Shown: positions 46,801-54,337 of the stretch, piece after piece
Numbering within the stretch: position 1 is the first letter of the stretch
Layout of the letters: every line of letters starts with the position of its first letter
NCBI RefSeq assembly: GCF_040219335.1
Contig: NZ_JAVJSQ010000020.1
Span: 186,001 to 250,000, forward strand
Direction: 5' to 3'
DNA from: Gimesia sp.
GTDB taxonomy: Bacteria; Planctomycetota; Planctomycetia; Planctomycetales; Planctomycetaceae
DNA length: 64,000 bases
The notes under the pieces: generated by a model
Told to the model about the DNA's origin: nothing
What the model saw: the letters and a program-made list of their open reading frames with translations, nothing else
The model's database searches: none
Made by a program: the position numbers and the translations under genes

Positions 46801-47158
46801 GGGCTGATTACTGGTATCCAGCTCCGCGCCGTTGCACTGGGCAGTTGCCTGTTACTGTTAACTTTTGCGTTGTGCATGACATTCGGCACCGGCCTCGAAG
46901 GGCCGCTCTCGTTCTCTGTCTGGACGGCATCGGCGGCCTCCCTGCTGCTGGCCACTCATCCACAATTACGCAGCCCGGCTGCCGCTTAGTCAGACTTTGT
47001 ATCACAAAACTTGCTGCGCATCATGGTTTTCAGATTCCCTGCCTGGTTGTGTCAACGCTGTCTTTTATAATATGGTAGAGTGATATGAGACCGTGTCAAC
47101 TCTAATATTTCGTCAACTCTGATGACATGATGCATGCCTCCTGCCGGCGAGTTGTCAC
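46801..47158. other. Non-coding region downstream of MocR remnant
   Basis: 358 bp. It probably includes the rest of the decayed regulator gene, no longer recognisable, and the promoter of the gene at 47159. Open frames on both strands here are below 100 codons and unsupported. Confidence 0.4.
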
Positions 47159-47461
47159 ATGATCTCCCTGGAAATTCTACAAACGGTTTTTCTCGTTTTG
47201 CTGTTCATCGCCGGTGCTTCAAGTATTCGACTCTTGATTCTGTTGAAACAGGCTAACTGCTGGCAGCCGGTGAAGGCATTTGGCTTTGAAATCTATAACT
47301 GGGGATTTCACGGGAGTATCGCGCATTTCTGGAAACAGCGTGCGCAGGTCGATCCGATCATCAGGAAGAAGATCTACTTTCATCTGGTATTTGGCCCGTT
47401 CTGCTTTATGATGACAGTATTGATGTTGCTGTTGTCTGCATTTAAGGCCCCGACTCCCTGA
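47159..47461 (+). CDS. Small membrane protein of unknown function
   Basis: 100 residues with two hydrophobic helices, one at the N-terminus (LQTVFLVLLFIAGASSIRLLILL) and one at the C-terminus (YFHLVFGPFCFMMTVLMLLLSAF). Between them lies a polar, aromatic-rich segment. No family is recognised. It is 9 bp upstream of another small membrane protein gene, so the two are probably cotranscribed. Confidence 0.6.
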   Translation: MISLEILQTVFLVLLFIAGASSIRLLILLKQANCWQPVKAFGFEIYNWGFHGSIAHFWKQRAQVDPIIRKKIYFHLVFGPFCFMMTVLMLLLSAFKAPTP

Positions 47462-47470
47462 AAGTCTGTC

Positions 47471-47773
47471 ATGATTCCGCATTCGAGTTCTGACAAACCG
47501 TTTGCACGCGTGATGTATGGCGTCTTCTTCGTCATCGGCGTCGCTGTGATCTATTTCGCCACCCTGTTTCGAAAAGATGCCTGGCTGATTCTGGCGATCA
47601 CGTTCGCGCTGTATGGGATCTTCAGAGTTGCGGGGAGGTTGCTGGCCGGCTTATCGGAGGTAGCCATTCTTAAACTGGAGAAAGTAACTTTCTACCTGTT
47701 TGTGGTGAGTGCCCTCAGTCTGGTTGGGTATTGTTTCTGGGCCGAGATTATTCCCGTGAAGTTCTTTGGGTGA
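47471..47773 (+). CDS. Small membrane protein of unknown function
   Basis: 100 residues with three predicted membrane helices (VMYGVFFVIGVAVIYFATLF, AWLILAITFALYGIFRVAG, TFYLFVVSALSLVGYCFW). No family is recognised. It follows the gene at 47159 by 9 bp. Confidence 0.6.
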   Translation: MIPHSSSDKPFARVMYGVFFVIGVAVIYFATLFRKDAWLILAITFALYGIFRVAGRLLAGLSEVAILKLEKVTFYLFVVSALSLVGYCFWAEIIPVKFFG

Positions 47774-47854
47774 CAGGCAAGAGTCAACATTCGCAGCTGT
47801 TCCTGGCGAACTGCTGTTTCATTTCCCCTTCAGTGTAGATCGGCTGTGAATTCC

Positions 47855-48562
47855 ATGCCTGTTTCCAACGAGACCCTGATACGCATTGCACATGCAAGCG
47901 TGATGAAGGATATGCTCTTCTCTCAATCCCTGGATCATTGGCAACGCCAGAATCAGGAGGATCATTCGGTTCAGACAACTCCAGGCCGCCGCGACACTAC
48001 CAGTTTCAGAGGAGTTCCTATGATGGTCATTGAAGGGGACTGTAATGAGGACCTGGAGGCAGATGAGGGGGGCCTGATCCATATCTATGGGAACCTGAAT
48101 GCGACGATTGAAGTCAAAGGCATTTCGGAAATCATTATCACCGGTGATGCAGGACCACAGGCGGAAATCAGAGCGGATGGAATCTGCCACATTTTTATCG
48201 GAGGGCGTTTCACCGGCAGACTTCACTCTGTTGACTCCCTGAAAGTCTGGATTGAATCCGACTTCGATGGCATTCTGAAAACCGGGGCGCCTCACACAGA
48301 CATTTACGCCGGCGGAAACTTCCATGGTGAGATTTTGCCTGTTGAAAAAGGGGCGTTGCTCGAGCTGACCGTGGTGGGTTTTGCTTCCCAGCACTCACTT
48401 AACAGAATCAAGGATTACAATTACACCCAATTTCATGCGTCGATTGGAATCAGTGATGTGGCACCCGGGTTGTACCCAAAGACAGAATACTATCGACGGA
48501 CATCCGATGGAAACAGTTATAATCGCTGGTGTGTGCGAACAGAGAGGCAACCGGTAGAGTGA
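47855..48562 (+). CDS. Bactofilin-like beta-helix protein, unnamed
   Basis: 235 residues from the ATG at 47855; a GTG start at 47846 is possible. The middle (about 55-175) is a run of short beta-strand repeats (MVIEGDCNEDLEADEGGLIHIYG, then IEVKGISEIIITGDAG, EIRADGICHIFIGGRF, DIYAGGNFHGEI), the look of a right-handed beta-helix or bactofilin-like stack. There is no signal peptide and no membrane segment. The family call is by pattern only; a polymerising or scaffold role would be inference. Confidence 0.55.
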   Translation: MPVSNETLIRIAHASVMKDMLFSQSLDHWQRQNQEDHSVQTTPGRRDTTSFRGVPMMVIEGDCNEDLEADEGGLIHIYGNLNATIEVKGISEIIITGDAGPQAEIRADGICHIFIGGRFTGRLHSVDSLKVWIESDFDGILKTGAPHTDIYAGGNFHGEILPVEKGALLELTVVGFASQHSLNRIKDYNYTQFHASIGISDVAPGLYPKTEYYRRTSDGNSYNRWCVRTERQPVE

Positions 48563-48727
48563 TAATCCCACCGATCCCATTTCGATCTTCATGACTTGAG
48601 TCTAGAGAAGATGGAAGACACTACCACTGGCACCTGATACACTAAGTAATCTGCTGAAAGAAAAAGATTGACGGTCCGCACCGTCCCCACGCAACATTGA
48701 TCCCGTTTTTCGATTCAGGAATTCAAA

Positions 48728-50140
48728 ATGAAAAGACGCTCGCTGCTGTTCCTGTTTGTACTCTGTTTCGCTGTTCCTGCTTTCGCTGCAGACAAGCCGA
48801 ATGTGCTGTTTATTGCCGTCGACGATTTGCGGCCTGAACTGGCCTGTTATGGGAAGCAGCACATTCACTCGCCGAACATCGACAAGCTGGCGGAAAGCAG
48901 TACGCTGTTCGAGCGAACCTACTGCATGGTCCCTACCTGCGGGGCTTCGCGGGCGAGTCTGATGACCGGAATTCGCCCGGCCCGTAAGCGGTTCGTCAAC
49001 TTTCTGACCTGGGCCGACCGCGATGCACCGGGCATTACGACTATGAACACCCAGTTCAAACAGAACGGCTATTACACGGTTTCCCTGGGGAAAATCTTCC
49101 ATCATCCCCAGGACAGTGCACAGGGTTGGTCAGAACCGGCGTGGCGTCCCAAAGGCATCGCCTGGTATCAGCGGCCCGAAAATCAGAAACTGCACGAAGA
49201 GCGACAGAAACAGGGCAAGCGAAAGGCCAAGGGGCCCGCGTGGGAGTCAGCCGACGTCGCTGACAATGCCTATGCAGATGGCGTGCTGGCTGAGAAAGCG
49301 ATTGAGAAACTGCAACAGTTGAAAAAGCAGGAGCAACCGTTTTTCCTGGCCGTCGGTTTCTTCAAGCCACACCTCCCCTTTATCGCGCCCCAGAAATACT
49401 GGGACCTGTATGATCACGACAAGATCCAGCTGCCCGAGAATTATAAAGTTCCACAGGACGCACCGGAGGAATCGATTCATAATTCGGGCGAGCTGCGGGC
49501 TTACGCGGGCATTCCCCGCAAGGGCCCCGTGTCTGAAGAGACCGCCCGCAACCTGATTCACGGCTACTATGCCTGTGTGAGTTACACCGACGCCCAGATC
49601 GGCAAGCTGCTGGCGGAACTGGATCGCCTGCAACTGAGCGACAATACAATCGTCGTGCTCTGGGGCGACCATGGCTGGAACCTGGGCGACCATACGCTGT
49701 GGTGCAAACACAGCTGCTATGAAAGTTCGCTGCAGATTCCCCTGCTCGTCCGGGCGCCGGGCATCCAGGGAGGACAACGGCGGTCCGCGTTAATCGAAAC
49801 GATTGACGTCTACCCTTCCCTCTGCACACTGGCTGGGATTCCACTACCCGAACACCTGGCGGGCCAGAGCTTTGTCGAACTGATGCGGAATCCGGATACG
49901 AAATGGAAAGAGGCTGCTGTGAGCCGTTTCCGTAACGGCGACACGATCCGCACCGACGCACTGCGTTACACGGAATACACCAATCCCAAAGGGAAACGGA
50001 CATCACGCATGCTCTACGATCACAGTTCCGATCCGCTGGAAAACCAGAACGTGGCGGAGAAACGAACCGACGAGAGTCAAACGCTGTCGAAACAGTTGAA
50101 CCAGATCAAAGGCCGCGACGGGAGACTGGGGCGGAAGTAA
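48728..50140 (+). CDS. Secreted sulfatase (iduronate-2-sulfatase type)
   Basis: 470 residues with a signal peptide (LFLFVLCFAVPAFAAD). The metal site is NVLFIAVDDLRPELACYGK. The formylglycine motif reads CGASRASLMTG, so Ala replaces the usual Pro of C-x-P-S-R; formylglycine-generating enzymes are known to accept C-x-A-x-R. VVLWGDHGWNLGDHTLWCKH is typical of iduronate-2-sulfatases. Export and cleavage of sulfate from a uronate-containing glycan are inferred. GATTCAGGAA lies upstream of the ATG. Confidence 0.93.
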   Translation: MKRRSLLFLFVLCFAVPAFAADKPNVLFIAVDDLRPELACYGKQHIHSPNIDKLAESSTLFERTYCMVPTCGASRASLMTGIRPARKRFVNFLTWADRDAPGITTMNTQFKQNGYYTVSLGKIFHHPQDSAQGWSEPAWRPKGIAWYQRPENQKLHEERQKQGKRKAKGPAWESADVADNAYADGVLAEKAIEKLQQLKKQEQPFFLAVGFFKPHLPFIAPQKYWDLYDHDKIQLPENYKVPQDAPEESIHNSGELRAYAGIPRKGPVSEETARNLIHGYYACVSYTDAQIGKLLAELDRLQLSDNTIVVLWGDHGWNLGDHTLWCKHSCYESSLQIPLLVRAPGIQGGQRRSALIETIDVYPSLCTLAGIPLPEHLAGQSFVELMRNPDTKWKEAAVSRFRNGDTIRTDALRYTEYTNPKGKRTSRMLYDHSSDPLENQNVAEKRTDESQTLSKQLNQIKGRDGRLGRK

Positions 50141-50172
50141 TACACAAGTCGGTGATCAGAATTCGGAATTAG

Positions 50173-50589
50173 ATGGTGATACAAGATTCAGACAGTCTGA
50201 TTTTGAAAACGCTTCTGGAGTCGCTCCCCGAGTTGTATCAGTCCTGCAAAGCGGACAGGAAGCGATTGCATGACTGGGAATGGGAGCAGGAGGATGCTCC
50301 TTCCATTCTGGGGGAGATGGAGGTGCGTGCTACTACGATCGCCGGTTATGCAACTTCGCTGCAGAAACCAGACTACAATGGCAGCCGGGATCTTCGGGCA
50401 ATGGTCAGTGGACTTCAGCAGGCCTCAATTCACCAGTCTGAAACTTTGAGAAACTGGATGCAGACGGAAGCGCAGCACTATCCTGATTTTGCTCTCTACA
50501 TTGAAACACTGGAAGCGCTACTCTGGCTGGCTGTGAAACAGGTTCGGCAGGAAGTCATACTGAGGAAAGAAACAGACCGGGGTACTTAA
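50173..50589 (+). CDS. Small soluble helical protein of unknown function
   Basis: 138 residues, almost entirely alpha-helical by composition (LPELYQSCKADRKRL, RDLRAMVSGLQQASIHQSETLRNWM, YIETLEALLWLAVKQVRQEVIL). No motif, signal or membrane segment. It is 32 bp after the sulfatase stop. Function unknown. Confidence 0.5.
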   Translation: MVIQDSDSLILKTLLESLPELYQSCKADRKRLHDWEWEQEDAPSILGEMEVRATTIAGYATSLQKPDYNGSRDLRAMVSGLQQASIHQSETLRNWMQTEAQHYPDFALYIETLEALLWLAVKQVRQEVILRKETDRGT

Positions 50590-50601
50590 TTATTCCCCGC
50601 G

Positions 50602-50916
50602 TCAGTTCTCGTTATTCACTTCCAGTTCGAGATAGCCTTTGCGGTCGATGAAGACTTTGTAGAGGCTGTGGGCGCCGTGCCAGCTGGGGAGTCCGCTGCG
50701 GACCGTCAGACATTGATCGTGGGTGCCATCGATTTCGAGGGTGCGACTGCCGCACAGATCGACGCGGGCTTCGATTCGATGTTTCTGTGGATTGATTTCG
50801 GAGTGAAGCGTTTCGCCCTCCGCGATGGAGCCGATGGAAACGCCGTCCACCAGAATTGAAAACTTGCGCATCTTGTCGGCACAACCGGGTTCACGTTTGA
50901 CGGTGAGTTTCGACAT
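50602..50916 (-). CDS. Small beta-rich protein of unknown function
   Basis: 104 residues. GGGAGG lies just upstream of the ATG, a strong ribosome-binding site that supports it as a real gene. KFSILVDGVSIGSIAEGETLHSEINPQKHRIEARVDLCGSRTLEI suggests a beta-sandwich domain. No known family is recognised. It converges with the 138-residue gene, 12 bp between the stops. Confidence 0.65.
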   Translation of the reverse strand: MSKLTVKREPGCADKMRKFSILVDGVSIGSIAEGETLHSEINPQKHRIEARVDLCGSRTLEIDGTHDQCLTVRSGLPSWHGAHSLYKVFIDRKGYLELEVNNEN

Positions 50917-51075
50917 GACAGGACCTCCCTCTCTGCAGCAAACAGAATTCGCGTATGAATTACATTTGTACGATTGAGTTGGCGTCCTTCTATTTTAGGC
51001 AGTCCCTGTCCGGGTTTCCAGAAAAATCAACGATGGCCGTTTACACCTTTCGATAAGCCGATACCTGTCAACAGC

Positions 51076-53004
51076 TTACCGGGCCTGAGGAGCGGGCGGT
51101 AAATTGGTCTGCGGTACAATCTGAATCGCATTGAACATGGAATAATCGCTGTCCGCACGAAAGCTGGTCAGGGTCAGTTCCTGGCCCGTCTTGATGTCAA
51201 AATCGAAGCTGACGTACTGCACGCCTTCGCGGTAGGGCTGATTGCGATAGTTCCAGGTGCCGTCACTGGCGGTCGCTTTCTGACCGATGATGCGCTTACC
51301 GACTTTGAGTTCAATTTTCGCGTTCTGATTCGGTGCATCACCGTGCGCGAAGACATAGATTTTGTATTTCCCGGCCGGCAGATCGAGGACCCTGGTCTGC
51401 AGATCGACACAGCGGCAGTTGTGATAGATGTACCCCTGAAAGATGCCGGACTGGCCCTGAATGCCCCACTCACCATCGTGCCGGGTGACACGCAGGCGAA
51501 CGGTGCTGGGCATGGCATCGCTATACCGTGTGTAGTCAACCGCGGTCGTGCCGAGGTCAACCATGTTCCAGATATCCTGCGGACGCCCCACGACGCCATC
51601 GTAATTTCCAATTCCCGGATCGTGGGCAAAGACGATATTCAGTGAACGGACCGCGGGACGGTTCTCTTCGAATACCCGAGGTTGCTGTTTACCATTTCTG
51701 AGCATGACCTTTCCCGGAGGCTGAGGAAGCGGCTCCTGAACGCTGGTCTGTGCTGGGAGCTGTTGTGATTGTGCCACGGCTTTCAACAGGACATCCGGTC
51801 CTCCGCTGGGTTCGGACTTCGCGTGGGCTGTGATTTTTGCATGTGTCTGCAGCGGCCGATCGAGTCTCACTACCTCCTGTATCTGGGGTAGATCAGCAGA
51901 TGCGTCTATCGCGAAGGCGACCGGGAGGATTGCCAGTAGACTAGTCAGCGCGACAAAGGTGAAGGTGAGTGCCAGTCGCGTGCGGAGGCTGGCCGGACGT
52001 CGGTCGCGGGTCTCCTGTAGGATGGACTTCAGGCGGCGGGAAAACCCACTCTCTGCAGCCAGCGAGACGGCTGTCAGTTTCAAGCTGCGGCTGGATCGAA
52101 ACGCGGAGACTACCTGCAGGAGTTGATCTGCATAGTCAGACGCCCGGGTGCCGTGCTGCAAAACGATGTCATCGCAGGCATGTTCGCGTTCGAGATAGAG
52201 TTTCCGTGAGGCGAACCAGACCAGGGGATGAAACCAGTAGCAGGCGTGTGTCAGTTGTACGAGCAGTTGCCAGAGACAGTCGCGTCGGGCCACATGCGCC
52301 AGTTCGTGCAGCAGGGCACAGCGGACTTCCTGTTCCCTCCAGTTCTGTGCTTCGCGGGGCAACAGAATCGAAGGACACCTTACACCCCACGTCATGGGGA
52401 GCGAACGTTGATCGGTCGTTAACAGGGAGACGGATTGAGAACAGTTCAGTTCAACGCGACATTGTTGCAGCAGATCGAAGAGCGGCCCCTCTGTGATGAT
52501 GTTACATTGTCTGCTGAAAGCGTGGAGGCGAAACTGCAGCAGCGCCAGCCGAAACAGCATCACCAGAACTCCCGTCAGCCAGATAGCATTCCAGTGAATG
52601 CCGATACGCGGGAGGGATGCAGCGCTGTCTTGTGCGTTCTGAAGTTGTGTATTACAGGCCGCTGGAAGCTTCATATGGGCCGCAGGCTGTGCTGAGACTT
52701 CAGGTAAAGATCCTGGGAGCGTCTGTTGCGTGCTGCTGGTCACGGGTGTGGAGAAGGACGATGCTGTTTCCTGAGTCGCGAGCGCTGGTCGCGTCAGCTT
52801 GGGCATACTCCCGTTGACGAAGAATAAGGCGAGCACCGCCAGCAGGGCGCCGCTCCAGACCGTGTGACGAACGGCTGCACTGGCCTGTGGCAGCAGTCGC
52901 GTGGCGACCAGTGCGACGAGCAAGATCACAGTCGACTTGATAATCAGGTCCAGCAGGAAATCAGGCTGCCCGATGAACGGAATGGATTGCAGAATCGTTT
53001 GCAT
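51076..53004 (-). CDS. BlaR1-like M56 metallopeptidase sensor with beta-sandwich ectodomain
   Basis: 642 residues. Four membrane segments (about 20-37, 50-64, 139-157, 345-365) frame the M56 peptidase. Its zinc site is LLHELAHVARRD (HELAH at 233-237) and EREHACDD (about 272-279), as in BlaR1. The C-terminal ectodomain (about 370-642) is not the penicillin-binding fold. It has a Pro-rich linker and then a beta-rich domain (RSLNIVFAHD, VRLRVTRHDGEWGI, LPAGKYKIYVFAHGDAPNQ, FNAIQIVP) resembling carbohydrate-binding or malectin-like modules. It is encoded 3 bp after the BlaI-type repressor gene and should relay a signal by degrading it. The ligand is unknown. Confidence 0.88.
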   Translation of the reverse strand: MQTILQSIPFIGQPDFLLDLIIKSTVILLVALVATRLLPQASAAVRHTVWSGALLAVLALFFVNGSMPKLTRPALATQETASSFSTPVTSSTQQTLPGSLPEVSAQPAAHMKLPAACNTQLQNAQDSAASLPRIGIHWNAIWLTGVLVMLFRLALLQFRLHAFSRQCNIITEGPLFDLLQQCRVELNCSQSVSLLTTDQRSLPMTWGVRCPSILLPREAQNWREQEVRCALLHELAHVARRDCLWQLLVQLTHACYWFHPLVWFASRKLYLEREHACDDIVLQHGTRASDYADQLLQVVSAFRSSRSLKLTAVSLAAESGFSRRLKSILQETRDRRPASLRTRLALTFTFVALTSLLAILPVAFAIDASADLPQIQEVVRLDRPLQTHAKITAHAKSEPSGGPDVLLKAVAQSQQLPAQTSVQEPLPQPPGKVMLRNGKQQPRVFEENRPAVRSLNIVFAHDPGIGNYDGVVGRPQDIWNMVDLGTTAVDYTRYSDAMPSTVRLRVTRHDGEWGIQGQSGIFQGYIYHNCRCVDLQTRVLDLPAGKYKIYVFAHGDAPNQNAKIELKVGKRIIGQKATASDGTWNYRNQPYREGVQYVSFDFDIKTGQELTLTSFRADSDYSMFNAIQIVPQTNLPPAPQAR

Positions 53005-53007
53005 CGT

Positions 53008-53391
53008 TTAGTTTCCTTTTTCTCGAGCTGCTTTAATCAGTTTGACCATTTCGCGTAATTCGTCGTCCGAGAGGGCTTCGTCATCACTGGCGAGCTGTGC
53101 TGCCAGTGCCTGCTTGAAGGAACCATCAAAGAAAGTCTGAACGACATGTTTGAGGGCTTTGGTGCCTTCCGGGCGTCGGGGAGACGTGGGTGCGTAAACA
53201 AATTCACGCCCCTGCTTGTGCCTCTGGATCAGCGACTTGTCCATCAGGATGCGGAGCATGGTGCGAATTGCAGTGGGGGTGGGCGGACTGGGCAGATCGC
53301 TCTGGATCTCCAGCACGGTCGCTTCCCCGCGCGAATAAAGCGAATCCATGATCTGGCGTTCCCGCCGACTGAGTTGGGCCTGTTGTGACAT
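53008..53391 (-). CDS. BlaI/MecI-family transcriptional repressor (system 1)
   Basis: 127 residues from the ATG at 53391, which has AGGAAA 6-7 nt upstream. LSRRERQIMDSLYSRGEATVLEI and TAIRTMLRILMDKSLIQRHKQGREFVYAP form the winged-helix DNA-binding domain. The C-terminal helices (QTFFDGSFKQALAAQL, DDELREMVKLIKAA) dimerise. It is expected to repress its own operon with the M56 gene; two matching inverted repeats lie in the promoter region. Confidence 0.92.
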   Translation of the reverse strand: MSQQAQLSRRERQIMDSLYSRGEATVLEIQSDLPSPPTPTAIRTMLRILMDKSLIQRHKQGREFVYAPTSPRRPEGTKALKHVVQTFFDGSFKQALAAQLASDDEALSDDELREMVKLIKAAREKGN

Positions 53392-53424
53392 GGGCTGTTT
53401 CCTGTGCATGGCAGCAATTGTTAC

Positions 53425-53438
53425 GCTAATTTTTTAGC
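53425..53438. promoter_or_regulatory. Proximal BlaI operator, system 1
   Basis: Inverted repeat GCTAA-TTTT-TTAGC, extended to ACGCTAA/TTAGCGT on the flanks. It overlaps the predicted -10 box of the blaI promoter, 34 bp upstream of the ATG. A second copy is centred 43 bp upstream. Confidence 0.7.
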
Positions 53439-53459
53439 GTTTCCACGAAGGGTCGTCAA
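53431..53459 (-). promoter_or_regulatory. Promoter of blaI-blaR1 system 1
   Basis: TTGACG (53454-53459) and TAAAAA (53431-53436) with a 17-bp spacer on the minus strand. The -10 overlaps the proximal operator. Confidence 0.55.
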
Positions 53460-53467
53460 TACGAAAA

Positions 53468-53481
53468 GCTAATTTTTTAGC
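53468..53481. promoter_or_regulatory. Distal BlaI operator, system 1
   Basis: Inverted repeat GCTAA-TTTT-TTAGC, identical in its 14-bp core to the proximal site. It lies just upstream of the predicted -35 box, about four helical turns from the proximal site. Confidence 0.7.
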
Positions 53482-53551
53482 GAATACATTATCCAAGTGT
53501 GATATGCGTTCCACGGGTTACGGAATGCAAAGCATCTAACCCGATTCATTC

Positions 53552-54271
53552 TCACCGGTTATAGATCACAGGCATCTGCCCCTGCCACTGTTGCCAGATT
53601 TCGTCCTGGGTCACCAGTTCCGCCATGAAATGGGCTACGTTGATGCGGCTGGTCTTGCCGGGGTTGAAGATTGCACTGCGCGTGGGTGAAGGGGAAACGT
53701 CATACGCAGAGACTTCATCCAGATTGATCAGGGAATCGGGGCGGACGGCGGCCCACTGAAGACGGTCATGGTTCTGACCGATGTGCGTTCGCAAATAGTC
53801 AGCGGCCTGTTCGTTATCCCGGTGTGGAGGGACCAGAGTGCGTATAAGCCCCACCACGCAGCGCTGGGCGAATGACACCGGCTCCACGAGATCGCGGTTA
53901 CGGTTGCCCGCGGTATTCATGAGCACCACGCGGACAGGCTGCGCGGTGCCTGAGTCAGGAACTGCTGCACACAGCCTGCGGATCGTATCGGTGACGAGTA
54001 GCCTCGGTTTGCCGAAGATCCCCTTGAAGGTCAAGTTGTGCCCCAGGCAGGAAGTGAGCGCGGTACAGCCTGCGACATGACGCGCGAGTTCATCAGGACT
54101 CAAGTCAAGCACGCTGGCCTGGATTTCGGTGAAGTCGGGATGTGTGGTGATGAACTTATTGAACGTACCGGTCCGGCGCACGAGGGCTTTCACGGGTTCG
54201 TTCCGTTTGAGTAACTGTTCCACGAGCAGCCGTCCGGTGGCACCGGTAGCGCCGACAACGAGGGTGGTCAT
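53552..54271 (-). CDS. NAD(P)-binding SDR/NmrA-like protein
   Basis: 239 residues. The N-terminal VVGATGATGRLLVEQLLKR is the Rossmann GxxGxxG motif of atypical short-chain dehydrogenases. LTSCLGHNL and RVVLMNTAGNRNRD follow as further strands. It probably binds NADPH as a sensor or reductase for a small substrate. It is on the same strand as and downstream of the system-1 operators' divergent side, with no sign of shared regulation. Confidence 0.82.
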   Translation of the reverse strand: MTTLVVGATGATGRLLVEQLLKRNEPVKALVRRTGTFNKFITTHPDFTEIQASVLDLSPDELARHVAGCTALTSCLGHNLTFKGIFGKPRLLVTDTIRRLCAAVPDSGTAQPVRVVLMNTAGNRNRDLVEPVSFAQRCVVGLIRTLVPPHRDNEQAADYLRTHIGQNHDRLQWAAVRPDSLINLDEVSAYDVSPSPTRSAIFNPGKTSRINVAHFMAELVTQDEIWQQWQGQMPVIYNR

Positions 54272-54337
54272 ACTATGAATCTTTCACTGGTGATTGCAGT
54301 CGGATCGCCTGCTGAGCATACTGCCCCACGCCGTTCG

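Noticed and set aside
46699-46989. 96-codon plus-strand frame with a hydrophobic stretch
   Set aside because: It overlaps the MocR remnant on the opposite strand and has no ribosome-binding site; the hydrophobic stretch alone is not enough.
51076-53391. Beta-lactam resistance system
   Set aside because: Although the genes are blaI/blaR1-like, the sensor lacks a penicillin-binding domain and no beta-lactamase gene is nearby.
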